From assembly GCF_019097595.1 (NCBI RefSeq), contig NC_080731.1, positions 19,874,866 to 19,938,865 on the forward strand: DNA of 64,000 nt, written 5' to 3'. Source of the stretch: Hemibagrus wyckioides. Its lineage: Eukaryota; Chordata; Actinopteri; Siluriformes; Bagridae. Both the position numbers and the translations under genes were made by a program. This document shows, in pieces, positions 1-12,400 of this stretch. Position 1 is the first letter of the stretch. Every line of letters begins with the position of its first letter. The notes below the pieces were generated by a model. That model ran no database searches. It saw nothing but the letters and a program-made list of their open reading frames with translations, and was not told where the DNA came from.

Positions 1-3000
1 AGGGAGATGGGTAACAGGCTAACTCAGTGTAAAACTAGCTAAAGTGTGACTGCAGCCTCATGCAGGAGGGAGATGGGTAACAGGCTAACTCAGGGTAAAA
101 CTAGCTAAAGTGTGACTGCAGCCTCATGCAGGAGGGAGATGGGTAACAGGCTAACTCAGTGTAAAACTAGCTAAAGTGTGACTGCAGCCTCATGCAGGAG
201 GGAGATGGGTAACAGGCTAACTCAGTGTAAAACTAGCTAAAGTGTGACTGCAGCCTCATGCAGGAGGGAGATGGGTAACAGGCCTACTCAGTGTAAAACT
301 AGCTAAAGTGTGACTGCAGCCTCATGCAGGAGGGAGATGGGTAACAGGCTAACTCAGGGTAAAACTAGCTAAAGTGTGACTGCAGCCTCATGCAGGAGGG
401 AGATGGGTAACAGGCTAACTCAGGGTAAAACTAGCTAAAGTGTGACTGCAGCCTCATGCAGGAGGGAGATGGGTAACAGGCTAACTCAGTGTAAAACTAG
501 CTAAAGTGTGACTGCAGCCTCATGCAGGAGGGAGATGGGTAACAGGTTAACTCAGTGTAAAACTAGCTAAAGTGTGACTGCAGCCTCATGCAGGAGGGAG
601 ATGGGTAACAGGCTAACTCAGTGTAAAACTAGCTAAAGTGTGACTGCAGCCTCATGCAGGAGGGAGATGGGTAACAGGCCTACTCAGTGTAAAACTAGCT
701 AAAGTGTGACTGCAGCCTCATGTGGGTGGGGAATGGGCAACAGGCTAACTCAGTGTAAAACTAGCTAAAGTGTGACTGCAGCCTCATGTGGGTGGGGAAT
801 GGGCAACAGGCTAACTCAGTGTAAAACTAGCTAAAGTGTGACTGCAGCCTCATGCAGGAGGGAGATGGGTAACAGGCTAACTCAGTGTAAAACTAGCTAA
901 AGTGTGACTGCAGCCTCATGCAGGAGGGAGATGGGTAACAGGCCTACTCAGTGTAAAACTAGCTAAAGTGTGACTGCAGCCTCATGTGGGTGGGGAATGG
1001 GCAACAGGCTAACTCAGTGTAAAACTAGCTAAAGTGTGACTGCAGCCTCATGCAGGAGGGAGATGGGTAACAGGCTAACTCAGTGTAAAACTAGCTAAAG
1101 TGTGGCTGCAGCCTCATGCAGGAGGGAGATGGGTAACAGGCCTACTCAGTGTAAAACTAGCTAAAGTGTGACTGCAGCCTCATGCAGGAGGGAGATGGGT
1201 AACAGGCTAACTCAGGGTAAAACTAGCTAAAGTGTGACTGCAGCCTCATGCAGGAGGGAGATGGGTAACAGGCTAACTCAGGGTAAAACTAGCTAAAGTG
1301 TGACTGCAGCCTCATGCAGGAGGGAGATGGGTAACAGGCTAACTCAGTGTAAAACTAGCTAAAGTGTGACTGCAGCCTCATGCAGGAGGGAGATGGGTAA
1401 CAGGCTAACTAAGTGTAAAACTAGCTAAAGTGTGACTGCAGCCTCATGCAGGAGGGAGATGGGTAACAGGCTAACTCAGTGTAAAACTAGCTAAAGTGTG
1501 ACTGCAGCCTCATGCAGGAGGGAGATGGGTAACAGGCTAACTCAGTGTAAAACTAGCTAAAGTGTGACTGCAGCCTCATGCAGGAGGGAGATGGGTAACA
1601 GGCTAACTCAGTGTAAAACTAGCTAAAGTGTGACTGCAGCCTCATGCAGGAGGGAGATGGGTAACAGGCTAACTCAGTGTAAAACTAGCTAAAGTGTGAC
1701 TGCAGCCTCATGCAGGAGGGAGATGGGTAACAGGCTAACTCAGTGTAAAACTAGCTAAAGTGTGACTGCAGCCTCATGCAGGAGGGAGATGGGTAACAGG
1801 CTAACTCAGTGTAAAACTAGCTAAAGTGTGACTGCAGCCTCATGCAGGAGGGAGATGGGTAACAGGCCTACTCAGTGTAAAACTAGCTAAAGTGTGGCTG
1901 CAGCCTCATGCAGGAGGGAGATGGGTAACAGGCTAACTCAGTGTAAAACTAGCTAAAGTGTGGCTGCAGCCTCATGCAGGAGGGAGATGGGTAACAGGCT
2001 AACTCAGTGTAAAACTAGCTAAAGTGTGACTGCAGCCTCATGTGGGTGGGGAATGGGCAACAGGCTAACTCAGTGTAAAACTAGCTAAAGTGTGACTGCA
2101 GCCTCATGTGGGTGGGGAATGGGCAACAGGCTAACTCAGTGTAAAACTAGCTAAAGTGTGACTGCAGCCTCATGTGGGTGGGGAATGGGCAACAGGCTAA
2201 CTCAGTGTAAAACTAGCTAAAGTGTGACTGCAGCCTCATGCAGGAGGGAGATGGGTAACAGGCCTACTCAGTGTAAAACTAGCTAAAGTGTGGCTGCAGC
2301 CTCATGCAGGAGGGAGATGGGTAACAGGCTAACTCAGTGTAAAACTAGCTAAAGTGTGGCTGCAGCCTCATGCAGGAGGGAGATGGGCAACAGGCTAACT
2401 CAGTGTAAAACTAGCTAAAGTGTGACTGCAGCCTCATGCAGGAGGGAGATGGGTAACAGGCTAACTCAGTGTAAAACTAGCTAAAGTGTGACTGCAGCCT
2501 CATGCAGGAGGGAGATGGGTAACAGGCCTACTCAGTGTAAAACTAGCTAAAGTGTGACTGCAGCCTCATGTGGGTGGGGAATGGGCAACAGGCTAACTCA
2601 GTGTAAAACTAGCTAAAGTGTGACTGCAGCCTCATGCAGGAGGGAGATGGGTAACAGGCTAACTCAGTGTAAAACTAGCTAAAGTGTGGCTGCAGCCTCA
2701 TGCAGGAGGGAGATGGGTAACAGGCCTACTCAGTGTAAAACTAGCTAAAGTGTGACTGCAGCCTCATGCAGGAGGGAGATGGGTAACAGGCTAACTCAGG
2801 GTAAAACTAGCTAAAGTGTGACTGCAGCCTCATGCAGGAGGGAGATGGGTAACAGGCTAACTCAGGGTAAAACTAGCTAAAGTGTGACTGCAGCCTCATG
2901 CAGGAGGGAGATGGGTAACAGGCTAACTCAGTGTAAAACTAGCTAAAGTGTGACTGCAGCCTCATGCAGGAGGGAGATGGGTAACAGGCTAACTCAGTGT

Positions 3001-3725
3001 AAAACTAGCTAAAGTGTGACTGCAGCCTCATGTGGGTGGGGAATGGGCAACAGGCTAACTCAGTGTAAAACTAGCTAAAGTGTGACTGCAGCCTCATGTG
3101 GGTGGGGAATGGGCAACAGGCTAACTCAGTGTAAAACTAGCTAAAGTGTGACTGCAGCCTCATGTGGGTGGGGAATGGGCAACAGGCTAACTCAGTGTAA
3201 AACTAGCTAAAGTGTGACTGCAGCCTCATGCAGGAGGGAGATGGGTAACAGGCCTACTCAGTGTAAAACTAGCTAAAGTGTGACTGCAGCCTCATGCAGG
3301 AGGGAGATGGGTAACAGGCTAACTCAGTGTAAAACTAGCTAAAGTGTGACTGCAGCCTCATGCAGGAGGGAGATGGGTAACAGGCCTACTCAGTGTAAAA
3401 CTAGCTAAAGTGTGACTGCAGCCTCATGCAGGAGGGAGATGGGTAACAGGCTAACTCAGTGTAAAACTAGCTAAAGTGTGACTGCAGCCTCATGCAGGAG
3501 GGAGATGGGTAACAGGCCTACTCAGTGTAAAACTAGCTAAAGTGTGACTGCAGCCTCATGCAGGAGGGAGATGGGTAACAGGCTAACTCAGTGTAAAACT
3601 AGCTAAAGTGTGACTGCAGCCTCATGCAGGAGGGAGATGGGTAACAGGCTAACTCAGTGTAAAACTAGCTAAAGTGTGGCTGCAGCCTCATGCAGGAGGG
3701 AGATGGGCAACAGGCCTACTCAGTG
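1..3725. repeat. 66-bp minisatellite array (about 56 copies)
   Basis: Head-to-tail 66-bp units run from the left edge to about 3725, where the last unit breaks off and unique DNA begins. Two unit types differ in one block: most carry TGCAGGAGGGAGATGGGTAAC, a minority carry TGTGGGTGGGGAATGGGCAAC. Minor variants occur elsewhere (CTCAGTG/CTCAGGG, GGCTAAC/GGCCTAC, GTGTGAC/GTGTGGC). Although 66 is a multiple of three, the unit contains stop codons and no long frame survives, so it is not coding. The array continues off the left edge. It lies on the downstream side of class I gene A (minus strand), in intron 2 if exon 3 exists further left. Confidence 0.97.
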
Positions 3726-4349
3726 AAAAGAAGGATTAATGCCTGATTAATGTTCAGATTTGCAAGCATCTCTCTTTGTTTTTCTTGATTTATGTATTTA
3801 TTTCAATTAACGTGACCTTTGAGATAAGAGAAAAGCAGTGGTAAGGTAACTGTCATGAAAAAACATCAATAAACGGCTGTCTAAGGTGATGATAAGCCAG
3901 TGAAGTCCCCTTTGGGGACTAGGATACATACTTTGGGCAAACACATCCATTAAAAGTACCTTTTGGGGACTAGGATACACACTTTGGGTAAATAAATCTG
4001 ATATAAGTACCTTTTGGGGACTAGGATACACACTTTGGGCAAATAAATCTGATATAAGTACCTTTTGGGGACAAGTGTGCAACTTACTGGAAGTGCAGTT
4101 CTCCTAGAGGGCACTATTTTTTACACAAATTTCGGGTCCGGGATACACACTTTGGGTACACAAATCAGGTAAAACTGCCTTTTTGGGACTTGCGTGATTT
4201 TAAGCTCAGACACCATTTTAGAGCATGCCAAACACGAATATATAGTCAAACAAATGGGGACCGAAACAATGTCGCCATTTGTCAAGGTGGTCCTCATTCT
4301 ACCGGTGTGTACTCTGGTGAAAGTCCCCAAAAGTGAGATAAATAAGTGC
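3726..4349. repeat. Transition region with 51-bp tandem repeat
   Basis: Between about 3907 and 4074 a 51-bp unit beginning CCTTTTGGGGACTAGGATAC is repeated three times plus a fragment. A diverged unit follows at 4135-4190. The GGGGAC-containing words resemble dispersed fish repeats. A short minus-strand open frame across these units is a repeat artefact. No gene is seen. Confidence 0.75.
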
Positions 4350-4424
4350 ACTCACACACTCTCTCTCACACACACACAATCTCTCTCTCACTCTCTGTCA
4401 CACACACTCTCTCTCTCCACTCTG

Positions 4425-4480
<56 letters not shown>

Positions 4481-4613
4481 CCTCTTTCTTACTCTCTCTC
4501 TCACACACACACACACACTATGTTTTTATTTCTCTTTAAAGTTATTGTGACTATCAGACTTTTATTCTATTCTATTTTATTCTATTCTATTCTATTCTAT
4601 TCTATTCTATTCT
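4350..4613. repeat. Simple repeats: (CT)n/(CA)n and (TTCTA)n
   Basis: Alternating CT and CA dinucleotide runs occupy about 4350-4520, followed by a pentanucleotide TTCTA run at 4564-4613. Open frames made only of Ser/Leu/His/Thr across this stretch are consequences of the simple sequence. Confidence 0.95.
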
Positions 4614-4684
4614 TTTATAAACACACTGCTGTTTCACTTCCACACTACAGCAGTGTGATCAATTCAGATACTGCTTTAATCAGA

Positions 4685-7600
4685 CAATACAATAGTGCTG
4701 TAACACTCACTAACTTATTACCACACAATACACTAGTGCTGCAACGCTCACTAACTTATTACCACACAATACACTAGTGCTGCAACACTCACTAACTTAT
4801 TACCACACAATACACTAGTGCTGTAACACTCACTAACTTATTACCACACAATACACTAGTGCTGTAACACTCACTAACTTATTACCACACAATACACTAG
4901 TGCTGTAACACTCACTAACTTATTACCACACAATACACTAGTGCTGTAACACTCACTAACTTATTACCACACAATACACTAGTGCTGCAACACTCACTAA
5001 CTTATTACCACACAATACACTAGTGCTGTAACACTCACTAACTTATTACCACACAATACACTAGTGCTGTAACACTCACTAACTTATTACCACACAATAC
5101 ACTAGTGCTGTAACACTCACTAACTTATTACCACACAATACACTAGTGCTGTAACACTCACTAACTTATTACCACACAATACACTAGTGCTGTAACACTC
5201 ACTAACTTATTACCACACAATACACTAGTGCTGTAACGCTCACTAACTTACCACACAATACACTAGTGCTGCAACACTCACTAACTTATTACCACACAAT
5301 ACACTAGTGCTGTAACGCTCACTAACTTATTACCACACAATACACTAGTGCTGTAACGCTCACTAACTTATTACCACAATACACTAGTGCTGTAACGCTC
5401 ACTAACTTATTACCACACAATACACTAGTGCTGTAACGCTCACTAACTTATTACCACAATACACTAGTGCTGTAACGCTCACTAACTTATTACCACACAA
5501 TACACTAGTGCTGTAACGCTCACTAACTTATTACCACACAATACACTAGTGCTGTAACGCTCACTAACTTATTACCACACAATACACTAGTGCTGTAACA
5601 CTCACTAACTTATTACCACACAATACACTAGTGCTGTAACGCTCACTAACTTATTACCACACAATACACTAGTGCTGTAACGCTCACTAACTTATTACCA
5701 CAATACACTAGTGCTGTAACGCTCACTAACTTATTACCACACAATACACTAGTGCTGTAACGCTCACTAACTTATTACCACAATACACTAGTGCTGTAAC
5801 GCTCACTAACTTATTACCACACAATACACTAGTGCTGTAACGCTCACTAACTTATTACCACACAATACACTAGTGCTGTAACGCTCACTAACTTATTACC
5901 ACAATACACTAGTGCTGTAACGCTCACTAACTTATTACCACACAATACACTAGTGCTGTAACACTCACTAACTTATTACCACACAATACACTAGTGCTGT
6001 AACGCTCACTATCCTATTACCACAATACACTAGTGCTGTAACACTCACTAACTTATTACCACACAATACACTAGTGCTGTAACACTCACTAACTTATTAC
6101 CACACAATACACTAGTGCTGTAACGCTCACTAACTTATTACCACACAATACACTAGTGCTGTAACGCTCACTAACTTATTACCACACAATACACTAGTGC
6201 TGTAACGCTCACTAACTTATTACCACACAATACACTAGTGCTGTAACGCTCACTAACTTATTACCACAATACACTAGTGCTGTAACGCTCACTAACTTAT
6301 TACCACACAATACACTAGTGCTGTAACGCTCACTAACTTATTACCACACAATACACTAGTGCTGTAACGCTCACTAACTTATTACCACAATACACTAGTG
6401 CTGTAACGCTCACTAACTTATTACCACACAATACACTAGTGCTGTAACGCTCACTAACTTATTACCACAATACACTAGTGCTGTAACGCTCACTAACTTA
6501 TTACCACACAATACACTAGTGCTGTAACACTCACTAACTTATTACCACAATACACTAGTGCTGTAACGCTCACTAACTTATTACCACACAATACACTAGT
6601 GCTGTAACGCTCACTAACTTATTACCACACAATAAACTAGTGCTGTAACGCTCACTATCCTATTACCACACAATACGCTAGTGATGTAACACTCACTAAC
6701 TTATTACCACACAATACACTAGTGCTGTAACGCTCACTAACTTATTACCACACAATACACTAGTGCTGTAACACTCACTAACTTATTACCACACAATACA
6801 CTAGTGCTGTAACGCTCACTAACTTATTACCACACAATACACTAGTGCTGTAACGCTCACTAACTTATTACCACACAATACACTAGTGCTGTAACGCTCA
6901 CTAACTTATTACCACACAATACACTAGTGCTGTAACGCTCACTAACTTATTACCACACAATACACTAGTGCTGTAACGCTCACTAACTTATTACCACACA
7001 ATACACTAGTGCTGTAACGCTCACTAACTTATTACCACACAATACACTAGTGCTGTAACGCTCACTAACTTATTACCACACAATACACTAGTGCTGTAAC
7101 GCTCACTAACTTATTACCACAATACACTAGTGCTGTAACGCTCACTAACTTATTACCACACAATACACTAGTGCTGTAACGCTCACTAACTTATTACCAC
7201 AATACACTAGTGCTGTAACGCTCACTAACTTATTACCACACAATACACTAGTGCTGTAACGCTCACTAACTTATTACCACAATACACTAGTGCTGTAACG
7301 CTCACTAACTTATTACCACACAATACACTAGTGCTGTAACGCTCACTAACTTATTACCACACAATAAACTAGTGCTGTAACGCTCACTATCCTATTACCA
7401 CACAATACGCTAGTGCTGTAACGCTCACTAACTTATTACCACACAATACGCTAGTGCTGTAACACTCACTAACTTATTACCACACAATACACTAGTGCTG
7501 TAACGCTCACTAACTTATTACCACACAATACACTAGTGCTGTAACGCTCACTAACTTATTACCACACAATACACTAGTGCTGTAACGCTCACTAACTTAT

Positions 7601-7721
7601 TACCACACAATACACTAGTGCTGTAACGCTCACTAACTTATTACCACACAATACACTAGTGCTGTAACGCTCACTAACTTATTACCACACAATACACTAG
7701 TGCTGTAACGCTCACTAACTT
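4685..7721. repeat. 41/39-bp minisatellite array (about 75 copies)
   Basis: The unit is ACACTAGTGCTGTAACGCTC followed by ACTAACTTATTACCACACAAT (41 bp). A 39-bp variant lacks one CA in the ACCACACAAT part. In places (about 5340-5480, 5700-5830, 7090-7310) 41- and 39-bp units alternate, giving an ~80-bp dimer. A rare variant pair (AATAAACTAG followed by CTATCCTATT) occurs near 6631 and again near 7363, about 732 bp apart, which suggests amplification of multi-unit blocks. The array is split by a fold-back element at 7722-8042 and resumes for one unit to about 8095. Confidence 0.97.
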
Positions 7722-8042
7722 CCCAGCCAACATTGCAAGGTGGGGACCATGTGGGCCCCATATGGGCTTGAAACATGGGCACCAGATGGGTTTGTCCGCT
7801 GGTTCCACGTGGTCCCCATCTAAATTAGCTCATATCAATCCCACGTATATTCTGACTGGGGCAAATGTGGGGCACAACTGGGCAACATACATGAGGCCCA
7901 TATTGTTCTCACTTTGTGAAGCCCATGTGGTGTATATATACGTGGGATTCATATGGGCTAATTTTGATGGGGCCCATGTGGAACCCGCGGACAAATCTAT
8001 CTGGGTCCCATGTTTCAAGCCCACCTTGCAATGTTGACCGGG
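7722..8042. mobile_element. Fold-back (palindromic) MITE-like element
   Basis: A ~321-bp insertion interrupts the 41-bp minisatellite. Its two halves are long inverted copies: the left arm contains CAACATTGCAAGGTGGG and the right arm ends with its complement. The inverted similarity continues inward for roughly 80 bp per arm. CTT occurs on both sides (7719-7721, 8043-8045), so a 3-bp target duplication is possible. It encodes nothing credible; the similar open frames on both strands simply reflect the palindrome. It is a non-autonomous DNA transposon; the superfamily is not assigned. Confidence 0.8.
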
Positions 8043-9205
8043 CTTTTACCACAATACACTAGTGCTGTAACACTCACTAACTTATTACCATACTAGTGCA
8101 GATAGTTATAGAGAGTTATAGAGAGTTATAGTTATAGACAGTTAGCTCTCGTTGGCTATAACATATACATTCTAGCCTTAAATCTTCCTTTAAACTAGTT
8201 TGAATGCCACAGTAAAATAGTTAGCCTAGCATTAGCACCCTTGCTAACCAGGATAGTGGTTTCAGTTCCTCCAGCACTTCTGCTTCTTTTTCTCTGCACT
8301 CCTCCATCTGATCTACATTTCAAACCCTGATTTCTTTAATTCTGATCGGACAAATGAAACAGGAAGGTGAAGAAATCATGGGTCTGATGTTAAAATCAGG
8401 GTTTTTGATGGAAAGTGTCTGATGTTCAGCGTGTGGCATCGACTCCATCCAGCTTTGGACTCTCAGCTTTCAGCGCTGGAGTGAAGATTCATCAATCCAG
8501 CGTTTCTGGGATGGACGCTGAAGCTGGACGGAGACTTTAGGACTTTAGGACAAAAGAAGGAGAGTTAAAGTCTTAACTGCTGACCGATTCAGAAGTTTTC
8601 ACTACACGCTGCTCAACACTGCAGGATCTGAAAGGAGGAAACCTTCATCATGTAGATCACATCATCCTCCGATATCAGATTCGTGTCCCATCATATGAGA
8701 CATCATACCACTACCCGCTCTCTGTCCTGCAGAGATGAGCCGATCTGATTGGACAGGAGAGATAGGTGAATCTGACCAATCAGTGTGCAGCAGAGCAGAG
8801 AAGCAGATCAACTACAAAGTGTCTCAGGATGAAGCAGGAAGTTCTCCCATCATCTCAGACTAAAGATTCCACACTAAACATCACTGAGACAAACACACAG
8901 TGATGTGAGGAGTCCACAGTGTAGTGTGATGGAGTGACCTGTAGAGCGGCGCCGTGTGCTGGAACCTGCTCCACCTTCACTTCAGTGTGTTTTCAATCCC
9001 AGTCACATGATGGAGCACGTAGCAGCATGAGAACAAAAGTGTCTACATGAGTTCCAGTCACATTTCCTGCCTCCTGATTTTATTCTGGATTTTTACTGAT
9101 GACACGTCCTGCAGCTCTACAAGAGTTCACAAGAAACTAGCTGCTTACACACTTAGCTACTAGCTTCACTGTGCAGTAGAAAGAGTTAGCAGAACAGCAT
9201 GCTAG
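8043..9205. other. Unique non-coding DNA left of gene A exon 2
   Basis: After one residual 41-bp minisatellite unit (to about 8095) and a short GAGAGTTATA repeat, the stretch to 9205 is unique. I find no class I alpha-2, alpha-3 or transmembrane exon on the minus strand and no other convincing coding exon. If gene A is intact, this is part of its intron 2. Confidence 0.55.
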
Positions 9206-9356
9206 TAGAGCTGAAGAACATCTTTAATTCTACAGTAGAGCAGTGTGTGTGTGTGTGAGAGCTGAAGAACATCTTTAATTCTACAGTAGAGCAGTGTGTG
9301 TGTGTGTGTGTGTGAGAGCTGAAGAACATCTTTAATTCCACAGTAAAACTGTGTGT
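9206..9356. repeat. Threefold ~53-bp tandem repeat with (TG)n
   Basis: The phrase AGAGCTGAAGAACATCTTTA, followed by a CAGT-(GT)n run, occurs three times in a row, with the GT tract growing rightwards. It leads into a longer GT-rich tract that ends at the alpha-1 exon donor of gene A. Confidence 0.85.
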
Positions 9357-9432
9357 GAGTGTGTGTTTGTGTGTGTGTGTGTGAGTGTGTGTTTGTGTGT
9401 GTGTGTGTGAGTGTGTGTTTGTGTGTGTTTAC

Positions 9433-12400
9433 CTCCAGTCTGATTAAAGCGCTGCATTGCTATAGCCACATTGGCTTTGTAGGTCTCCTGAGCACCCAGA
9501 CTGATCTGTGTCTGTGTGTTCCAGTAATCAGGATCATCAGCAGTCACCTTCTGTATCCACTCTGTCTTTGGTGTTTCTCTCTTTATGTTACTGTCATAGT
9601 AGGTGACCTGCTGTCCATCCACCTGACCCACAGCAGTGAATTCTGGGAAATTTATTCCAGGTGTAACTGTAGTGTAGAAATACTGCAGAGAGTGTGTGAC
9701 TGTAAAAGAGTAAAAACACACATTAACACTAACTCAACACACACACACACACACACACATTAACACTACATCACTAACTCAACACACACATTAACACACG
9801 CACACATTAACACTACATCATTAACTCAACACACACACACACTAACACATCACTAACTCAACACACACACACATTAACACTACATCACTAACACACACAC
9901 ACATTAACACTACATCACTAACACACACACATTAACACTACATCACTAACTCAACACACACACACACATTAACACTACATCACTAACTCAACACACACAC
10001 ATTAACACTACATCATTAACTCAACACACACACACTAACACTACATCACTAACTCAACACACACACACACACATTAACACTACATCACTAACTCAATACA
10101 CACATTAACACTACATCACTAACTCAACACACACACACACACACACATTAACACTACATCACTAACTCAACACACACACATTAACACTACATCACTAACA
10201 CACACACATTAACACACACACACACACATTAACACTACATCACTAACTCAATACACACATTAACACTACATCACTAACACACACACACATTAACACACAC
10301 ACACACACACACACATTAACACTACATCACTAACTCAACACACACACATTAGCACTACATCACTAACACACACACACATTAACACACACACAACCATTAA
10401 CACTACATCACTAACTCAACGCACACACACACATTAACACTACATCACTAACTCAACACACACACACACTAACACTACATCACTAACTCAACACACACAC
10501 ACACATTAACACTACATCACTAACTCAACACACACACATTAACACTACATCACTAACACAACACACACACACACATTAACACTACATCACTACCTCAACA
10601 CACACACACACATTAACACTACATCACTACCTCAACACACACACACACATTAACACTACATCACTAACTCAACACACACACATTAACACTACATCACTAA
10701 CACACACACACATTAACACACACACACACATTAACACTACATCATTAACTCAACACACACACACTAACACTACATCACTAACTCAACACACACACACACA
10801 CATTAACACTACATCACTAACTCAACACACACACACATTAACACTACATCACTAACTCAACACACACACATTAACACTACATCACTAACTCAACACACAC
10901 ACACATTAACACTACATCACTAACTCAACACACACACACACACATTAACACTACATCACTAACTCAACACACACACACACACTAACACTACATCACTAAC
11001 TCAACACACACACACATTAACACTACATCACTAACTCAACACACACACATTAACACTACATCACTAACTCAACACACACACACACACATTAACACTACAT
11101 CACTAACTCAACACACACACTAACACTACATTACTAACTCAACACACACACACACACACATTAACACTACATCACTAACTCAACACACACACACACATTA
11201 ACACTACATCACTAACTCAACACACACACACACACACACATTAACACTACATCACTAACTCAACACACACACATTAACACTGCATCACTAACTCAACACA
11301 CACACACACATTAACACTACATCACTAACTCAACACACACACACACATTAACACTACATCACTAACTCAACGCACACACACACATTAACACTACATCACT
11401 AACTCAACACACACACACACATTAACACTACATCACTAACTCAACACACACACACATTAACACTACATCACTAACTCAACACACACACACATTAACACTA
11501 TATCACTAACTCAACACACACAACCATTAACACTACATCACTAACTCAACGCACACACACACATTAACACTACATCACTAACTCAATGCACACACACACA
11601 TTAACACTACATCACTAACTCAACGCACACACACACATTAACACTACATCACTAACTCAACACACACAGACACATTAACACTACATCACTAACTCAACAC
11701 ACACACACATTAACACTACATCACTAACTCAACACACACACACACACTATATCACTAACTCAACACACACACACACACATATTAACACTACATCACTAAC
11801 TCAACACACACACACTACATCACTAACTCAACACACACCCACACATTAACACTACATCACTAACTCAACACACACACACATTAACACTACATCACTAACT
11901 CAACACACACACACACATTAACACTACATCACTAACTCAACACACACACACACACACATTAACACTACATCACTAACTCAACACACACACATTAACACTA
12001 CATCACTAACTCAACACACACACACACACACATTAACACTACATCACTAACTCAACACACACACATTAACACTACATCACTAACTCAACACACACACACA
12101 CACACACACATTAACACTACATCACTAACTCAACACACACACACACACACATTAACACTACATCACTAACTCAACACACACACACACACATTAACACTAC
12201 ATCACTAACTCAACACACACATTAACACTACATCACTAACACACGCACACATTAACACACGCACACATTAACACTACATCATTAACTCAACACACACACA
12301 CACACACTAACACATCACTAACTCAACACACACACAATAACACTACATCACTAACACACACACATTAACACTACATCACTAACACACACACATTAACACA

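Noticed and set aside
1..7721. CRISPR-like regular repeats
   Set aside because: Repeats are directly adjacent (66 bp or 41/39 bp units) with no unique spacers, in a eukaryotic genome; they are minisatellites.
7762..8037. 91-codon frame (plus) and a related one on the minus strand
   Set aside because: Both arise from the palindromic fold-back element, so the two strands encode similar sequence; no family signature.
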